A stretch of DNA of 64,000 bases from JAWXCE01 sp033764775 (GCA_033764775.1 JANRIQ010000003.1:62001-126000), one strand, 5' to 3'. Shown: positions 39,089 through 48,161, numbered from the stretch's first letter. Notes: generated from the sequence alone by a model not told the origin. Translations and numbers: made by a program.

Positions 39089-41620
39089 ATGATCGGAACG
39101 TTTCCCGCCGCGAAAGCCGTCGTCATCGCGCTTGGCGTCGTTTTCCTGCATATGCTGGGGGCGGCCAACGCCCAGACCGCGCCGTCCACGGCCGCAACTC
39201 CGGTTGCTCCCGCTGCTGCGCCAGCCGCCCCACCAGGGCCTTCGCCCATGGAGGAGGCGGCGCGTCGGATCGGCGTCGATTTCGGCGCGACCATCGGCTC
39301 ATGGACGCAAACCTTAGAGCGCATTGAGCACGCTATCGGCCGCGAACCGATCCGCAACAGCGAGCTCGACAGGTTTCGCGATCAGATCGAACAGGTGAAG
39401 CGCGCCATCGAGGCGTTCACGGGCGACATCCGCCCGCGCCTCACGGACGCGAACGCGCAGGTCGAAAAGCTCGGTCCCGCGCCGAAGCCCGATCAGCCGC
39501 CCGAGGCGGAGGCCGTCGCCGCCACGCGCGCCACCCTGACCTCCCAACGCGACGCCCTCGACAGCGCGCTCAAAACCGCCGACGCCCTGTGGCTGCGCGC
39601 CACCCAGAACACGGCGAAAATCCAGGACATCCGCCGCCGCAAGTTCAACGAGCGCCTGTTCGAGCGCAGCCCGATGGCGCTCTCGCCGACGGTTTGGGCG
39701 GACGCGCCCGGGACCATCGTTTGGAGCTTCGGCCGGGCGGGCGAGATGGTCGCTCTCTGGTGGGGCGATCTGGAGGACAGGGCGGGCGTCATCCAGACCG
39801 TCGCCATCGCCTTCGCCATGTTTCTCGCGCTCGCCTTCGCGGCGGTGCGCGGCGTCGCCCATTTCCGCACATGGCGGGGCGAAGACCCACCGTTCTGGCG
39901 CCGAGCGGCGTCGGCGGCCTGGGTGATCGTGCTGCGGTCGGCGCCGTTCATCGCTCCCAGCGTCTTCTTTTATCACAGCATGGCCTCGCTCGACGTCATG
40001 ACCCCGGCCATCGACCGGCTGCTCTATAGCACGGTGCGCCTCGTGGTCATCGTCGCGGCCGTCACGGCGCTCATCACCACGGTGCTGGCCCCAGGGCGCG
40101 CCGAGTGGCGGATATTCCCCGCCGGCGAAAAGGCGGCCTCGCGCATCCGCTGGCTCGTGGTCGCGCTGGCGAGCGTCTACGCGCTTAACCTTCTCATCGG
40201 CACGGTGACCCGCGTCGCCTCCGCGCCGTTCCCGGTGACGCTCGCCCAGAGCTTTTTCTCGAGCATCCTCTTCGCCCTCTTGGTGATCGCCATCCTGCGC
40301 ACCCGGCTCGATCCGCCTGACATTGAGGGCGGGCCTCAGCTCAACTGGCTGCGCGCGCTGCGGGCGCCCATGTGGGGCGTGGCGATGCTCATCCTCTTCG
40401 CGGCTCTCTCCGGCTACGTGGGGCTGGCCCGGTTCGTCTCGGCGCAGCTCATCCTCACCGGCAGCCTGCTCGTGCTCGTCTACCTGCTGCTTGTCTGGGC
40501 CGACGCTTTCGGGCAGGCCATGGGCGATGAAAACGCGGTGACGGGGGCTTACCTAAAGGCGAGCTTCGGCTTCGACCAGCGGCGGCGGGAGCAACTCGCG
40601 CTGCCCGTCACGCTCCTCCTGAAGTTCCTCGTGCTTTTGCTGGCCGTGCCACTCATCATGCTGCAATGGGGCTTCAACTGGAAAGACGTGCTCGACTGGC
40701 TGCGGAACCTGTTCTTCGGCTTTCAGATCGGCAACACGCAAATCTCCATCGCGGCGATCATCGCTTCGTTGATCGTGTTCATCGTTGGCTACTTCGCCGC
40801 CAAGCTGTTCCAGAGCTGGCTCGACCGGCAGGTGCTGAAACCGGCGGGCATGTCCGGCGGCGTGCGCGACTCGATCAAAACCGGCGTCGGCTATCTCGGC
40901 GTGTTCATCGCCGGGCTCTTCGCCTTCTCCTACGCCGGCATTGACCTGTCCAACCTGGCGATCATCGCGGGCGCCTTCTCGGTCGGCATCGGCTTCGGCC
41001 TGCAGAGCGTGATTTCAAACTTTGTCTCCGGCCTCATCCTCCTCGCCGAGCGGCCGATCAAGGTCGGCGACTGGGTGGTCGTCGGCGGCGAGGAGGGCCA
41101 TGTGCGGCGCATCAGCGTGCGCTCGACCGAGATCGAAACCTTCGACAAGGCGAATGTCATCGTGCCGAACTCCTACTTCATCACCGAGACGGTGAAGAAC
41201 TGGACGCTGCACAATAACACGGGCCGCATCATTATTCCTGTGGGTGTCGATTACTCCTCCGACCCGCAGCAGGTGAAAGAGGTGTTGCTGAAGGTGGCGC
41301 GCGACAACGGCCACGTGATGACCGACCCGGCGCCGTTCGTCTATTTCGAAGACTTCGGCTCGGACGCGCTGAACTTCAAACTCTACGCCTATGTCTACAA
41401 CATCAACTCATCTCTCGGCGTGCGCACCGATTTGCGCATCGCCATCCTCAGGGCGTTCCGCGAGGCGGGCATCGAGGTGCCGTACCGTCAAACCGACGTT
41501 CACCTGCGCAATATGGACTGGCTGAAAGACGCGGTGACGCAGTACATGGAGGGCGGCGTCGCTGGCGCGGGCAACGGCGCGGGGCGGGTGAACGGCGGCG
41601 GCCGCAAGGAGCCGCAATGA
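39089..41620 (+). CDS. Large MscS-type mechanosensitive channel with DUF3772 domain
   Basis: An 843-residue inner-membrane protein. It has a signal peptide (about 1-29), an alanine/proline linker and a periplasmic DUF3772 region (about 95-180). Ten or so membrane helices follow, then the MscS core near 600-790: GIGFGLQSVISNFVSGLILLAERPIKVGDWV, RRISVRSTEIETFDKANVIVPN, NWTLHN. Such channels open on osmotic downshock. The start is the ATG at 39089; a TTG two codons earlier is possible, and the ribosome-binding site is weak. The beta-propeller gene overlaps its stop codon (ATGA). Confidence 0.92.
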   Translation: MIGTFPAAKAVVIALGVVFLHMLGAANAQTAPSTAATPVAPAAAPAAPPGPSPMEEAARRIGVDFGATIGSWTQTLERIEHAIGREPIRNSELDRFRDQIEQVKRAIEAFTGDIRPRLTDANAQVEKLGPAPKPDQPPEAEAVAATRATLTSQRDALDSALKTADALWLRATQNTAKIQDIRRRKFNERLFERSPMALSPTVWADAPGTIVWSFGRAGEMVALWWGDLEDRAGVIQTVAIAFAMFLALAFAAVRGVAHFRTWRGEDPPFWRRAASAAWVIVLRSAPFIAPSVFFYHSMASLDVMTPAIDRLLYSTVRLVVIVAAVTALITTVLAPGRAEWRIFPAGEKAASRIRWLVVALASVYALNLLIGTVTRVASAPFPVTLAQSFFSSILFALLVIAILRTRLDPPDIEGGPQLNWLRALRAPMWGVAMLILFAALSGYVGLARFVSAQLILTGSLLVLVYLLLVWADAFGQAMGDENAVTGAYLKASFGFDQRRREQLALPVTLLLKFLVLLLAVPLIMLQWGFNWKDVLDWLRNLFFGFQIGNTQISIAAIIASLIVFIVGYFAAKLFQSWLDRQVLKPAGMSGGVRDSIKTGVGYLGVFIAGLFAFSYAGIDLSNLAIIAGAFSVGIGFGLQSVISNFVSGLILLAERPIKVGDWVVVGGEEGHVRRISVRSTEIETFDKANVIVPNSYFITETVKNWTLHNNTGRIIIPVGVDYSSDPQQVKEVLLKVARDNGHVMTDPAPFVYFEDFGSDALNFKLYAYVYNINSSLGVRTDLRIAILRAFREAGIEVPYRQTDVHLRNMDWLKDAVTQYMEGGVAGAGNGAGRVNGGGRKEPQ

Positions 41621-42573
41621 GGGCGTTCGCGCTCGCCCTGCTGATCTGGGCGGGCCCGGCGCTCGCAGGCGAGGCGTTCGTCGTCAACCAGATCAGCGAG
41701 GACGTGAGCGTCGTCGATCTCGGCGCGGGCACAGTCGCCGCGACCATCCCGATCGGCGGCAAACCCGCAGGCGTGGCTGTTTCGGCGGACGGCCGCCGCG
41801 TATATGTGACGAGCCCAGAGGGCGGTTTCGTCTCCGTGATCGATGCGGCCGCGCGCGCCGTTCTGCGCCGCATCCCCGTTCCCGATGCGCCGCTCGGTGT
41901 CGCCGCGCACCCGGACGGCCGCATTTTCGTCGCGCCGTGGCATTCCTCGAAACTGCTCGCGCTCGACCCCGAGACGGGCGTCACGCTTGGGGAGGCGGCG
42001 GTCGGGGTCTCACCCTCCGGCGTGGCGGTGACGCCTGACGGCGCGCTCGTGCTGACCGCCGACCGCGACAGTGATCAGGTGTCGATCATCGACGCGGCGA
42101 CAATTAAATCCTTGGGCGTCGTGAAAACCGGCGAGCGGCCGTTCGGCGTGACCATTGATGCAGACGGCAAGCGCGCTTATACGGCGAACGTCGGCACGAA
42201 CGACGTGACCGAGATCGACATCGCCGCGCGCGCAGCCGTCGCTAGGGTGAAGGTCGGCGAGCGGCCATACGCCGTCGCGCTCGCCAATGGCCGCGCGTTC
42301 GTGACCAACCAGTACGCATCGACAGTGAGCGTGTTTGATGCGGCGACGTTCGCGCCGGTGGCGACGATTTCCGTGGGATTTTATCCGGAGGGCATAGCGG
42401 CGAGCGCCGACGGCGCGCGCGTCTATGCGGCGAATTGGGAGTCGAACACGCTCAGCGTCATCGACGCGGCGTCTCTCGCCGTCGCGGGCGAGATCGAGGT
42501 GGGGGACGGCCCGCGGGCATTCGGCCAGTTCATCCGCCCGGTGTCGCGCGCGTCACCGCCGCCCGCGCGCTAG
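41617..42573 (+). CDS. YncE-type periplasmic beta-propeller protein
   Basis: A 318-residue exported protein with a signal peptide (about 1-18). About seven blades of the YVTN/YncE type follow, each with a phrase like G-x-x-P-x-G-V-A-V-x-x-D-G-x-x-x-Y-V-x (for example KPAGVAVSADGRRVYVT, PSGVAVTPDGALVLTAD). YncE-family propellers bind ligands or DNA in the periplasm; the target here is unknown. Its ATG overlaps the MscS stop, so the two genes are translationally coupled. Its own stop overlaps the stop of the convergent small secreted gene. Confidence 0.88.
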   Translation: MRAFALALLIWAGPALAGEAFVVNQISEDVSVVDLGAGTVAATIPIGGKPAGVAVSADGRRVYVTSPEGGFVSVIDAAARAVLRRIPVPDAPLGVAAHPDGRIFVAPWHSSKLLALDPETGVTLGEAAVGVSPSGVAVTPDGALVLTADRDSDQVSIIDAATIKSLGVVKTGERPFGVTIDADGKRAYTANVGTNDVTEIDIAARAAVARVKVGERPYAVALANGRAFVTNQYASTVSVFDAATFAPVATISVGFYPEGIAASADGARVYAANWESNTLSVIDAASLAVAGEIEVGDGPRAFGQFIRPVSRASPPPAR

Positions 42574-42863
42574 CCTTTCGGCTGGCATTCAGCCCGGTCG
42601 GCAAGCTTTTCGCCGGAAACCGGTTTGCCGTCTTGCTGAACGGTCGGCGCGGCGGATTGATCATGCTGTCCGGCCGAGGGGAGAATGGCGTTGCGCTCCA
42701 CCGCCATGCTTTCCGGCGGCTGCTCACCGCGCGCGGTGCGTTCGCCGGAAGGGGTGGCGTTTTTCGATTCCGAACATGCCTTTAGACCGGACGGATCTTG
42801 CGGCATTTCGGCCTGCGCGGCGGATGCCCATACGCATGCCGCCACGATGACGAAAAGTCTCAT
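42570..42863 (-). CDS. Small secreted protein, likely stress-induced
   Basis: A 97-residue protein with a Sec signal peptide (about 1-18, cut after AQA) and a short polar, probably unstructured mature part with two cysteines. The start at 42863 is certain from a perfect AAGGAGG ribosome-binding site six bases upstream; the longer frame upstream has no support. A GGAAC-N17-GTT element lies 32 bases upstream of the start codon, as expected for an EcfG-dependent general stress gene. I do not recognise a named family. Convergent with the beta-propeller gene, with overlapping stops. Confidence 0.7.
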   Translation of the reverse strand: MRLFVIVAACVWASAAQAEMPQDPSGLKACSESKNATPSGERTARGEQPPESMAVERNAILPSAGQHDQSAAPTVQQDGKPVSGEKLADRAECQPKG

Positions 42864-42894
42864 AGCTCGCCTCCTTAGGGTTTCGGCAGGCCAA

Positions 42895-42919
42895 AACCGC
42901 GTAGGAGCCAAAACGTTCC
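42895..42919 (-). promoter_or_regulatory. Candidate EcfG promoter of the small secreted gene
   Basis: On the minus strand GGAAC (42915-42919) is followed after 17 bases by GTT (42895-42897), the same spacing as the element at 22761-22785. It ends 31 bases before the start codon and lies wholly in the gap after radC. Confidence 0.55.
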
Positions 42920-42939
42920 GCACCGCTGAAGCGCAGGCG

Positions 42940-43707
42940 CTACAAAAGCTGCGCCTGTTTGAAACTCAGATATCCAACGCCGTCGCGCCCGATGATGATG
43001 TGGTCGTGGACGACGACGCCGACCTTCTCCGCCGCCGCGACGATAAGCTTTGTCATGTCGATGTCGGCCTTTGAAGGCGTGGGATCGCCCGACGGGTGGT
43101 TGTGGGAGAGCACCATGGCGGTGGCCGACAACTCCAGCGCCCGTTTGATCACCTCGCGCACGTAAACCGGCGCATGGTCGACGGTGCCCTTCTGCATCAT
43201 CTCGTCGGCGATGATCTTGTTGCGCTTGTCGAGGAACAGCACGCGGAACTGCTCGCGCGTCTCGAACGCCATGGCGGCCCGCAGATACTCAAGCACCTCG
43301 CTCCAGGAGTTCAGCGCGTCGCGACGCATCACCGCGCCCTTCGCCAGACGCTGGCCGGCCGCCTGCGCCAGTTTCAACTCGGTGATGACGCCGTCGCCGA
43401 CGCCCGGCACCTCCGCGAGCCGCTCCGGGGGTGCGCTGATCGCTTCGGCGAAGGAGCCGAACCGTTGAACGAGCGCTTTCGCCAGCGGTTTTACGTCCCG
43501 TCTCGGGATGGCGCGAAAGAGCAACAGCTCCATCAGCTCATAATCGGGAAGCGCTTCGGCGCCCGCTTCGCGAAAGCGCTGCCGCAAGCGATCGCGGTGG
43601 CCCCAGTAATGCGGCGTCGGCCGGTGCGGCTCCGGCGGCTTGACTTTCGCCCCGCGTTCCAGTTGCACCAACTCAAAAAGCGGACTTTCCTCGAATCCCT
43701 GCACCAT
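42940..43707 (-). CDS. radC: RadC-family JAMM-domain protein
   Basis: A 255-residue protein with an N-terminal helix-hairpin-helix region (LAEVPGVGDGVITELK) and a C-terminal JAMM/MPN+ domain. The metal motif SHNHPSGDPTPSKADID is intact. Despite the name, a role in DNA repair is not established for the family. The ATG at 43707 has a GGGGGA site directly upstream; an earlier start 14 codons upstream has none. It follows map on the same strand, 91 bases apart, the usual alphaproteobacterial sfsA-map-radC order. Confidence 0.93.
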   Translation of the reverse strand: MVQGFEESPLFELVQLERGAKVKPPEPHRPTPHYWGHRDRLRQRFREAGAEALPDYELMELLLFRAIPRRDVKPLAKALVQRFGSFAEAISAPPERLAEVPGVGDGVITELKLAQAAGQRLAKGAVMRRDALNSWSEVLEYLRAAMAFETREQFRVLFLDKRNKIIADEMMQKGTVDHAPVYVREVIKRALELSATAMVLSHNHPSGDPTPSKADIDMTKLIVAAAEKVGVVVHDHIIIGRDGVGYLSFKQAQLL

Positions 43708-43798
43708 GATCCCCCGCCCGATACAAACAAAACGCCGGACAGCGTCCATTCCCCGCGCAGAAGACTAAGAACTTTCTCCAAAAAAGAAAAGATAGATT

Positions 43799-44620
43799 TT
43801 AAGCGGCGGCGCCCGGGATGTGCATGCCCGCCGGGCTGAGGGTGAAAATCTCAACGCCTGTGGAGGTCACGCCCACGCTATGCTCGAATTGCGCCGACAG
43901 CGATTTGTCGCGCGTGACAGCCGTCCAGCCGTCGCCGAGCAGCTTCACCGGCGCCTTGCCGAGATTGATCATCGGCTCGACCGTGAAGATCATGCCAGGC
44001 GCGAGGCGCAAGCCCTCCTCCGGCTCGCCGTAGTGCAGGATGTTCGGCTTGTCGTGGAACACCTGTCCGAGGCCGTGGCCGCAAAAATCGCGCACCACAG
44101 AGCAGCGCTCGCCCTCCGCGTAAACCTGGATCGCGGCGCCGATGTCGCCCGTTGTCGCGCCGGGGCGGATCGCCTCGATGCCGAGCATCATGGCCTTGTG
44201 CGTCACCTCAATGAGGCGCTCCGCCTTGCGCGAGATGCGCCCGACCGGGTACATGCGGCTTGTGTCGCCGTGCCAGCCGTCGACGATCAGCGTCACGTCG
44301 ATGTTGATGATGTCGCCCTCGCGCAGCGCTTTTGGCCCCGGAATGCCGTGGCACACGACATGGTTGACCGAGGTGCAGGTGGCGCGCGTGTAGCCGCGAT
44401 AGTTGAGCGGTGCGGGCAGGGCCTTGTGATCGAGCGCGAAGCCGAGGAGGATGTCGTCCAGCCGCTCAGTGGTGACGCCCGGCTTCACGTGCTCCGCGAT
44501 CATGTCGAGCGCTTCGGCCGCAAGCCGCCCGGCCTTGCGCATGCCCTCATAGGCGGCGGGGCCGTAGATTTTCACTTTTGCGTCGAGGTCGTGGCCAAGG
44601 CGGCCGTCAAACAGGGTCAT
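43799..44620 (-). CDS. map: Methionine aminopeptidase, type I
   Basis: Map removes the initiator methionine from new proteins using two metal ions. The 273-residue product carries the expected ligands: the substrate His in VCHGIPG, Asp residues in IDVTLIVDGWHGDTSRM, His in CGHGLGQVFH, and Glu in FTVEPM and FEHSVGV. Length is normal. The ATG overlaps the stop codon of sfsA (ATGA), so translation is coupled. radC follows downstream. Confidence 0.97.
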   Translation of the reverse strand: MTLFDGRLGHDLDAKVKIYGPAAYEGMRKAGRLAAEALDMIAEHVKPGVTTERLDDILLGFALDHKALPAPLNYRGYTRATCTSVNHVVCHGIPGPKALREGDIINIDVTLIVDGWHGDTSRMYPVGRISRKAERLIEVTHKAMMLGIEAIRPGATTGDIGAAIQVYAEGERCSVVRDFCGHGLGQVFHDKPNILHYGEPEEGLRLAPGMIFTVEPMINLGKAPVKLLGDGWTAVTRDKSLSAQFEHSVGVTSTGVEIFTLSPAGMHIPGAAA

Positions 44621-45333
44621 GCGGGCTCGTTAATCGAAATGGGTGTGTTCAGCGTGATAGCGTCGGCGGCAACCTCGCATGCATAACATAAGGCCTCGAC
44701 GCCGCCCCGTCGAGCCTCGGCGAATGCGGCGGCATACTGGGGGTCGATGTCCGCCGCGAGACGGAAGCGATGCGCGTCGCCGCGCTGCACGCAGTAGACC
44801 ATCACCGCGCGCTTGCCCGCCGCGACCATCGCCGCCAGCTCGCGCAAATGCTTCGCGCCACGCGCGGTGACACAGTCCGGGAACTCGGCGAGGCCAGGCT
44901 CCCGCACCAGATGCACGTTTTTCACCTCAACATAGCAATCCGGCCGTCCCGCTCCCGTGAGCAGCATGTCGATGCGGCTCGCTCCGCCATATTTCACCTC
45001 GCGGCGCAAGGCTTCGTAACCGCCAAGCTCCGCGATGACGCCGCCGCGGATGGCCTCCTCCACCAGCGAGTTCGGCCGTCCGGTGTTGACGCCCACTAGC
45101 GCGGGCGCGGGGTCGAGCGTCTCAACGATCTCCAGCGTGTGCGGCAGCGCGCGGCCCTTCGCCGTCGAGACGGACAGCCAGACGCGCAGGCCCGGAGCGG
45201 TCATCCCGAGCATCGCGCCGGGGTTCGGGCAATGCGCGGTGACGACCTCGCTGCCCGCCAGCCGCACGTCGGCGAGAAAGCGCTTGTATCGCTGGACGAG
45301 CGCACCCTGTATAAGCGGCGTTGGAAATCGCAT
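44617..45333 (-). CDS. sfsA: SfsA family DNA-binding protein/nuclease
   Basis: A 238-residue protein opening FPTPLIQGALVQRYKRFLADV, the family signature. The middle block CPNPGAMLGM and the C-terminal nuclease-like region YVEVKNVHLVREPGLAEFPDCVTARGAKHLREL are also present. SfsA was named for sugar fermentation stimulation in E. coli; the core resembles restriction-type nucleases. The start at 45333 is fixed by homology. The divergent CinA-like gene starts only 17 bases away, so the promoter must overlap that gene or the start region. map overlaps its stop. Confidence 0.94.
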   Translation of the reverse strand: MRFPTPLIQGALVQRYKRFLADVRLAGSEVVTAHCPNPGAMLGMTAPGLRVWLSVSTAKGRALPHTLEIVETLDPAPALVGVNTGRPNSLVEEAIRGGVIAELGGYEALRREVKYGGASRIDMLLTGAGRPDCYVEVKNVHLVREPGLAEFPDCVTARGAKHLRELAAMVAAGKRAVMVYCVQRGDAHRFRLAADIDPQYAAAFAEARRGGVEALCYACEVAADAITLNTPISINEPA

Positions 45334-45350
45334 CGGCAGGGCGTAGCAGG

Positions 45351-46109
45351 ATGACGGACGGGGTGGAACAGAAAACGGACATCGTCACCGCCGCCATGCT
45401 CGTCATCGGCGATGAAATTCTCTCCGGCCGTACGAAGGACGTGAACATCAATGCGGTGGCGGCGCGCTGCACGGCCATCGGCGTCCGGCTGATGGAGGCG
45501 CGCGTCGTGCCGGATGTCCGCGAGCGCATCGTGGAGGCGGTGAATGCGCTGCGGCCGCGCTACGATTATCTGTTCACCTCCGGGGGCATCGGCCCGACCC
45601 ACGACGACATCACGGCGGATTGCGTCGCCGCCGCGTTCGGCGTGGGGATCAGCGTGCGCGAGGACGCGGTCGCCATGCTGCGCGAGCGCTACTCGGCGGC
45701 CGAGCTGACGCCCGCCCGCCTGCGCATGGCGCGCATCCCGCACGGCGCCGCGCTCATCGAGAACCCGGTGTCGAAGGCGCCCGGTTTCATGCTCGGCAAC
45801 GTCATCGTCATGGCGGGGGTGCCGGGCATCATGCGCGCGATGCTGGATGCGGTGACGCCGCGCCTGCGCACCGGGCGGGTGGTGCTGTCGGAGACCGTGG
45901 TCGTCGCCCGGCCTGAGGGCGAGGTGGCGCAGACGCTCGCCGAGGCGCAAGCCCGCTTCCCCGATGTGGCGATGGGCAGCTACCCGTTTTTCGAGGACGG
46001 GCGGGCGGGCGCGAACCTGGTGCTGCGCGGGGTGGACGCGGGGCGGTTGGGCGAAGCGGCGGCGGCGTTGAAGCGCAAGCTCGCCGAGGCGGGGCTGGCG
46101 GGCGGCTAG
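45351..46109 (+). CDS. CinA-like molybdopterin-binding domain protein
   Basis: A 252-residue protein consisting of the MoCF (MoaB/Mog-like) domain of competence/damage-inducible protein CinA: VTAAMLVIGDEILSGRTKDVN, TSGGIGPTHDDITADCVA and VIVMAGVPGIMRAML. It lacks the C-terminal nicotinamide-nucleotide amidohydrolase domain of full CinA, which is usual for the alphaproteobacterial short form. The N-terminal domain in related enzymes hydrolyses ADP-ribose, so a link to NAD metabolism is possible. The ATG at 45351 is chosen by homology. It is divergent from sfsA and its stop overlaps the stop of the TIR-WD40 gene. Confidence 0.88.
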   Translation: MTDGVEQKTDIVTAAMLVIGDEILSGRTKDVNINAVAARCTAIGVRLMEARVVPDVRERIVEAVNALRPRYDYLFTSGGIGPTHDDITADCVAAAFGVGISVREDAVAMLRERYSAAELTPARLRMARIPHGAALIENPVSKAPGFMLGNVIVMAGVPGIMRAMLDAVTPRLRTGRVVLSETVVVARPEGEVAQTLAEAQARFPDVAMGSYPFFEDGRAGANLVLRGVDAGRLGEAAAALKRKLAEAGLAGG

Positions 46110-47392
46110 CGCGCGGTCAGGTCGGCTGCGTCCCAGAGTTTGAGGGTTCTACCTTCGCTTCCCGAGACGACGGTTTTGCCGTCGGGGGAGAAGGCGGCGG
46201 CGGTGACAGCATACGCATGCCTTTCGAGGGTGCGGATGAGCTTGCCTGTGGCGGCGTCCCAGAGTTTGAGGTTGTTGTCTGAGCTTCCCGAGACGATGGT
46301 TTTGCCGTCGGGCGAGAACGCGGCGGCGGTGACACCATACCCATGCCCTTCGAGGGTTCTGATCAGGCCCTTGGCCTTATCCTCATACCCTCCACGGGCC
46401 AAAAAATTTTCAACCTTAGGTTGCTCACCCCCCTCACTTTGGGTTGTGCCCAGCTGCGCCACGCTTTTCAGCCGCGCCGCCTCCGCCCGCAGCGCGGCGA
46501 TTTCGCGCTCCTTCGCCGCAACATCCGCGCCAAGCCGCGCTGCCCCCGCCCGCGCTTCCTCCAACTCCGCCACGTCCGCCCCGCCCTTTTTCAGGGCCGC
46601 CTCGGCCTCCCGCACGCGCCGCTCCGCCGCCGCGAGTTTGGTTTGGGCCTCCGCCGCCTGTTCGCGCGCGCCAGCCAGCGCTTTTTCAGCCGCCTCCTTG
46701 TCGGCGTCCGCGCGCTCCAGCGCGTCCTGCACCGTCTGCAGTTGCCGTTTGGCGGTGGCCGCCTCCGCCCGCGCGGCATCTCGCTCCGCCCGCGCCTCCT
46801 TCGCCTGCTGACGGAACACGTTGTCAGAAGGCGGCTCGATCAGATAAAGCCCGGCCGCGACGCCCAAGCCCAACGCCGACGCCGCCGCGCCGCCCGCCGC
46901 CCACAGGGGAACCCCCCGCGGCCGCGCCGCCGCGATAAGCTGCTTCAGCCGCTTGCCGATTTTGCCCGCGTCGTCGTCAAAGCTCTCCGATCGCAGCAGC
47001 ATAGCCTGCAGCGCGGTGAGGCCGATGAGGTTGGTGGGCAGCGCGGCGGGGGCGGGCACCTCGGCGCCGTCGATGAGGATCGGCAGCACGGGGATGTTGC
47101 GCATAAAGGCGCGGGCGATCTCGAAGCGGACGAAATCGTTGGGGTTGTCGAGGCGGCGCTCGCCCTTCTCGTTCAGCACGTCCGCCCAGCCGGCGGGGAT
47201 GAGCACGGCCATCGAGCTGCTGGCGTCCACCTCGCGCTCAAGCTTTGACGGCCAGTGGTCGCCGCCCTCAAGCTCGCTCGTGTCGAGGAACACGGCGCCG
47301 CGCCCGAACTCGCGGGTGAGCACGCCGTGCAAGAGCCGGGCGTCCTTGCCGCTCAGCGCCTTGCGGTAATTGATGAAGACTTTGTAGCCCAC
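46106..47392 (-). CDS. TIR-transmembrane-coiled coil-WD40 receptor
   Basis: A 428-residue protein. The TIR_2 domain (1-150) has KVFINYRK, EGGDHW and, in the NDFVRFEI helix, Glu91 at the NADase position. A membrane helix follows (about 163-185), then a long E/A/R coiled coil (about 195-318) and two near-identical WD40 repeats (about 345-425) with AAAFSPDGKT-I/V-VSGS and LKLWDAA. Two repeats cannot close a propeller, so several chains must combine or other partners contribute blades. The GTG start matches the paralogue at the left edge. With a single membrane pass, the TIR and WD40 parts would lie on opposite sides. An unknown helical gene lies 64 bases upstream on the same strand. Confidence 0.85.
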   Translation of the reverse strand: MGYKVFINYRKALSGKDARLLHGVLTREFGRGAVFLDTSELEGGDHWPSKLEREVDASSSMAVLIPAGWADVLNEKGERRLDNPNDFVRFEIARAFMRNIPVLPILIDGAEVPAPAALPTNLIGLTALQAMLLRSESFDDDAGKIGKRLKQLIAAARPRGVPLWAAGGAAASALGLGVAAGLYLIEPPSDNVFRQQAKEARAERDAARAEAATAKRQLQTVQDALERADADKEAAEKALAGAREQAAEAQTKLAAAERRVREAEAALKKGGADVAELEEARAGAARLGADVAAKEREIAALRAEAARLKSVAQLGTTQSEGGEQPKVENFLARGGYEDKAKGLIRTLEGHGYGVTAAAFSPDGKTIVSGSSDNNLKLWDAATGKLIRTLERHAYAVTAAAFSPDGKTVVSGSEGRTLKLWDAADLTAR

Positions 47393-47456
47393 GCCCGCCC
47401 CGGGGAAGAAACGTTCCCCGTCTCCTTAAATGAAGGCGGGCGGGCGGTAAAGGCGG

Positions 47457-48110
47457 CTAGTGCAGCGGCGCGGCTGTTTCGGCGTCGGCGGCGGACGGCG
47501 GCAGGATGATCTCGCCGTCCAGCAAATCCGTCAGGTCGAGCACCGCGTCGGCCTCGTCGGTTTCATCGAGCATCTCGCCGAACAGCGCGAATTCCTTATC
47601 GAGCACGCCCAAAAAGCTTTCGCACGCGGCGATAAGATCTTCGGCGCGCACCTTGCCGGCGATGAGATAGGCGGCCGTCTCGCTCTCATCGGCGAGCGCC
47701 GCTCGGTCGTCAAGGAACCGGCGCGAGGTGCCGCCGCCATGGAACATGGTCTGCGCGGACGGGGCGATGGCCTGCTGCAGCTCGTCGGAGAACACGGTGG
47801 CGAGCAGGAACAGATTGATCTCCGGCTTTAAGGCCGGGGCGAGCGTACGCATCTCCTTCGCCCAACCGCGCGCGCGGGCGAGCTTGGCGATCATGAACGC
47901 CTCGCGGCCGCGCAGAGATTTGATTTCGCGGCGGAAGCTTTCAAGCTGCTCGAAGATTTCATCGCAGCTCGCCTCAGGGCCGATAAGCGGCGGTGAGCAG
48001 CGGGCGGCGCGAAGGGCCTGCCCGTCCTCCAAGATGGACCGCAGCGCGTCGCTCAAGAAAAACGCCACGGACTTCAAACGTTCGTCGCTGACGATGGAGG
48101 TCATCCACAT
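47457..48110 (-). CDS. Helical protein of unknown function
   Basis: A 217-residue, leucine- and alanine-rich helical protein with an acidic C-terminus (LDETDEADAVLDLTDLLDGEIILPP). No domain is recognised. The start is uncertain: ATG at 48110 or, two codons later, at 48104; the frame is open further upstream but there it is antisense to the nrdJ terminator and unlikely to be coding. It lies directly upstream of the TIR-WD40 gene (64 bases) on the same strand and downstream of nrdJ behind a terminator. It may share a transcript with the TIR gene. Confidence 0.65.
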   Translation of the reverse strand: MWMTSIVSDERLKSVAFFLSDALRSILEDGQALRAARCSPPLIGPEASCDEIFEQLESFRREIKSLRGREAFMIAKLARARGWAKEMRTLAPALKPEINLFLLATVFSDELQQAIAPSAQTMFHGGGTSRRFLDDRAALADESETAAYLIAGKVRAEDLIAACESFLGVLDKEFALFGEMLDETDEADAVLDLTDLLDGEIILPPSAADAETAAPLH

Positions 48111-48161
48111 CCGCTGTTTCGGCCCAAAAGGCCGCTCCCACGATGAGACGCGCAACTCCCC

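Noticed and set aside
47401..47420. CGGGGAA/TTCCCCG hairpin between the TIR-WD40 gene and the unknown helical gene
   Set aside because: A 7-base stem, but no T tract on the minus strand, so I did not call a terminator; it may be chance in GC-rich DNA.
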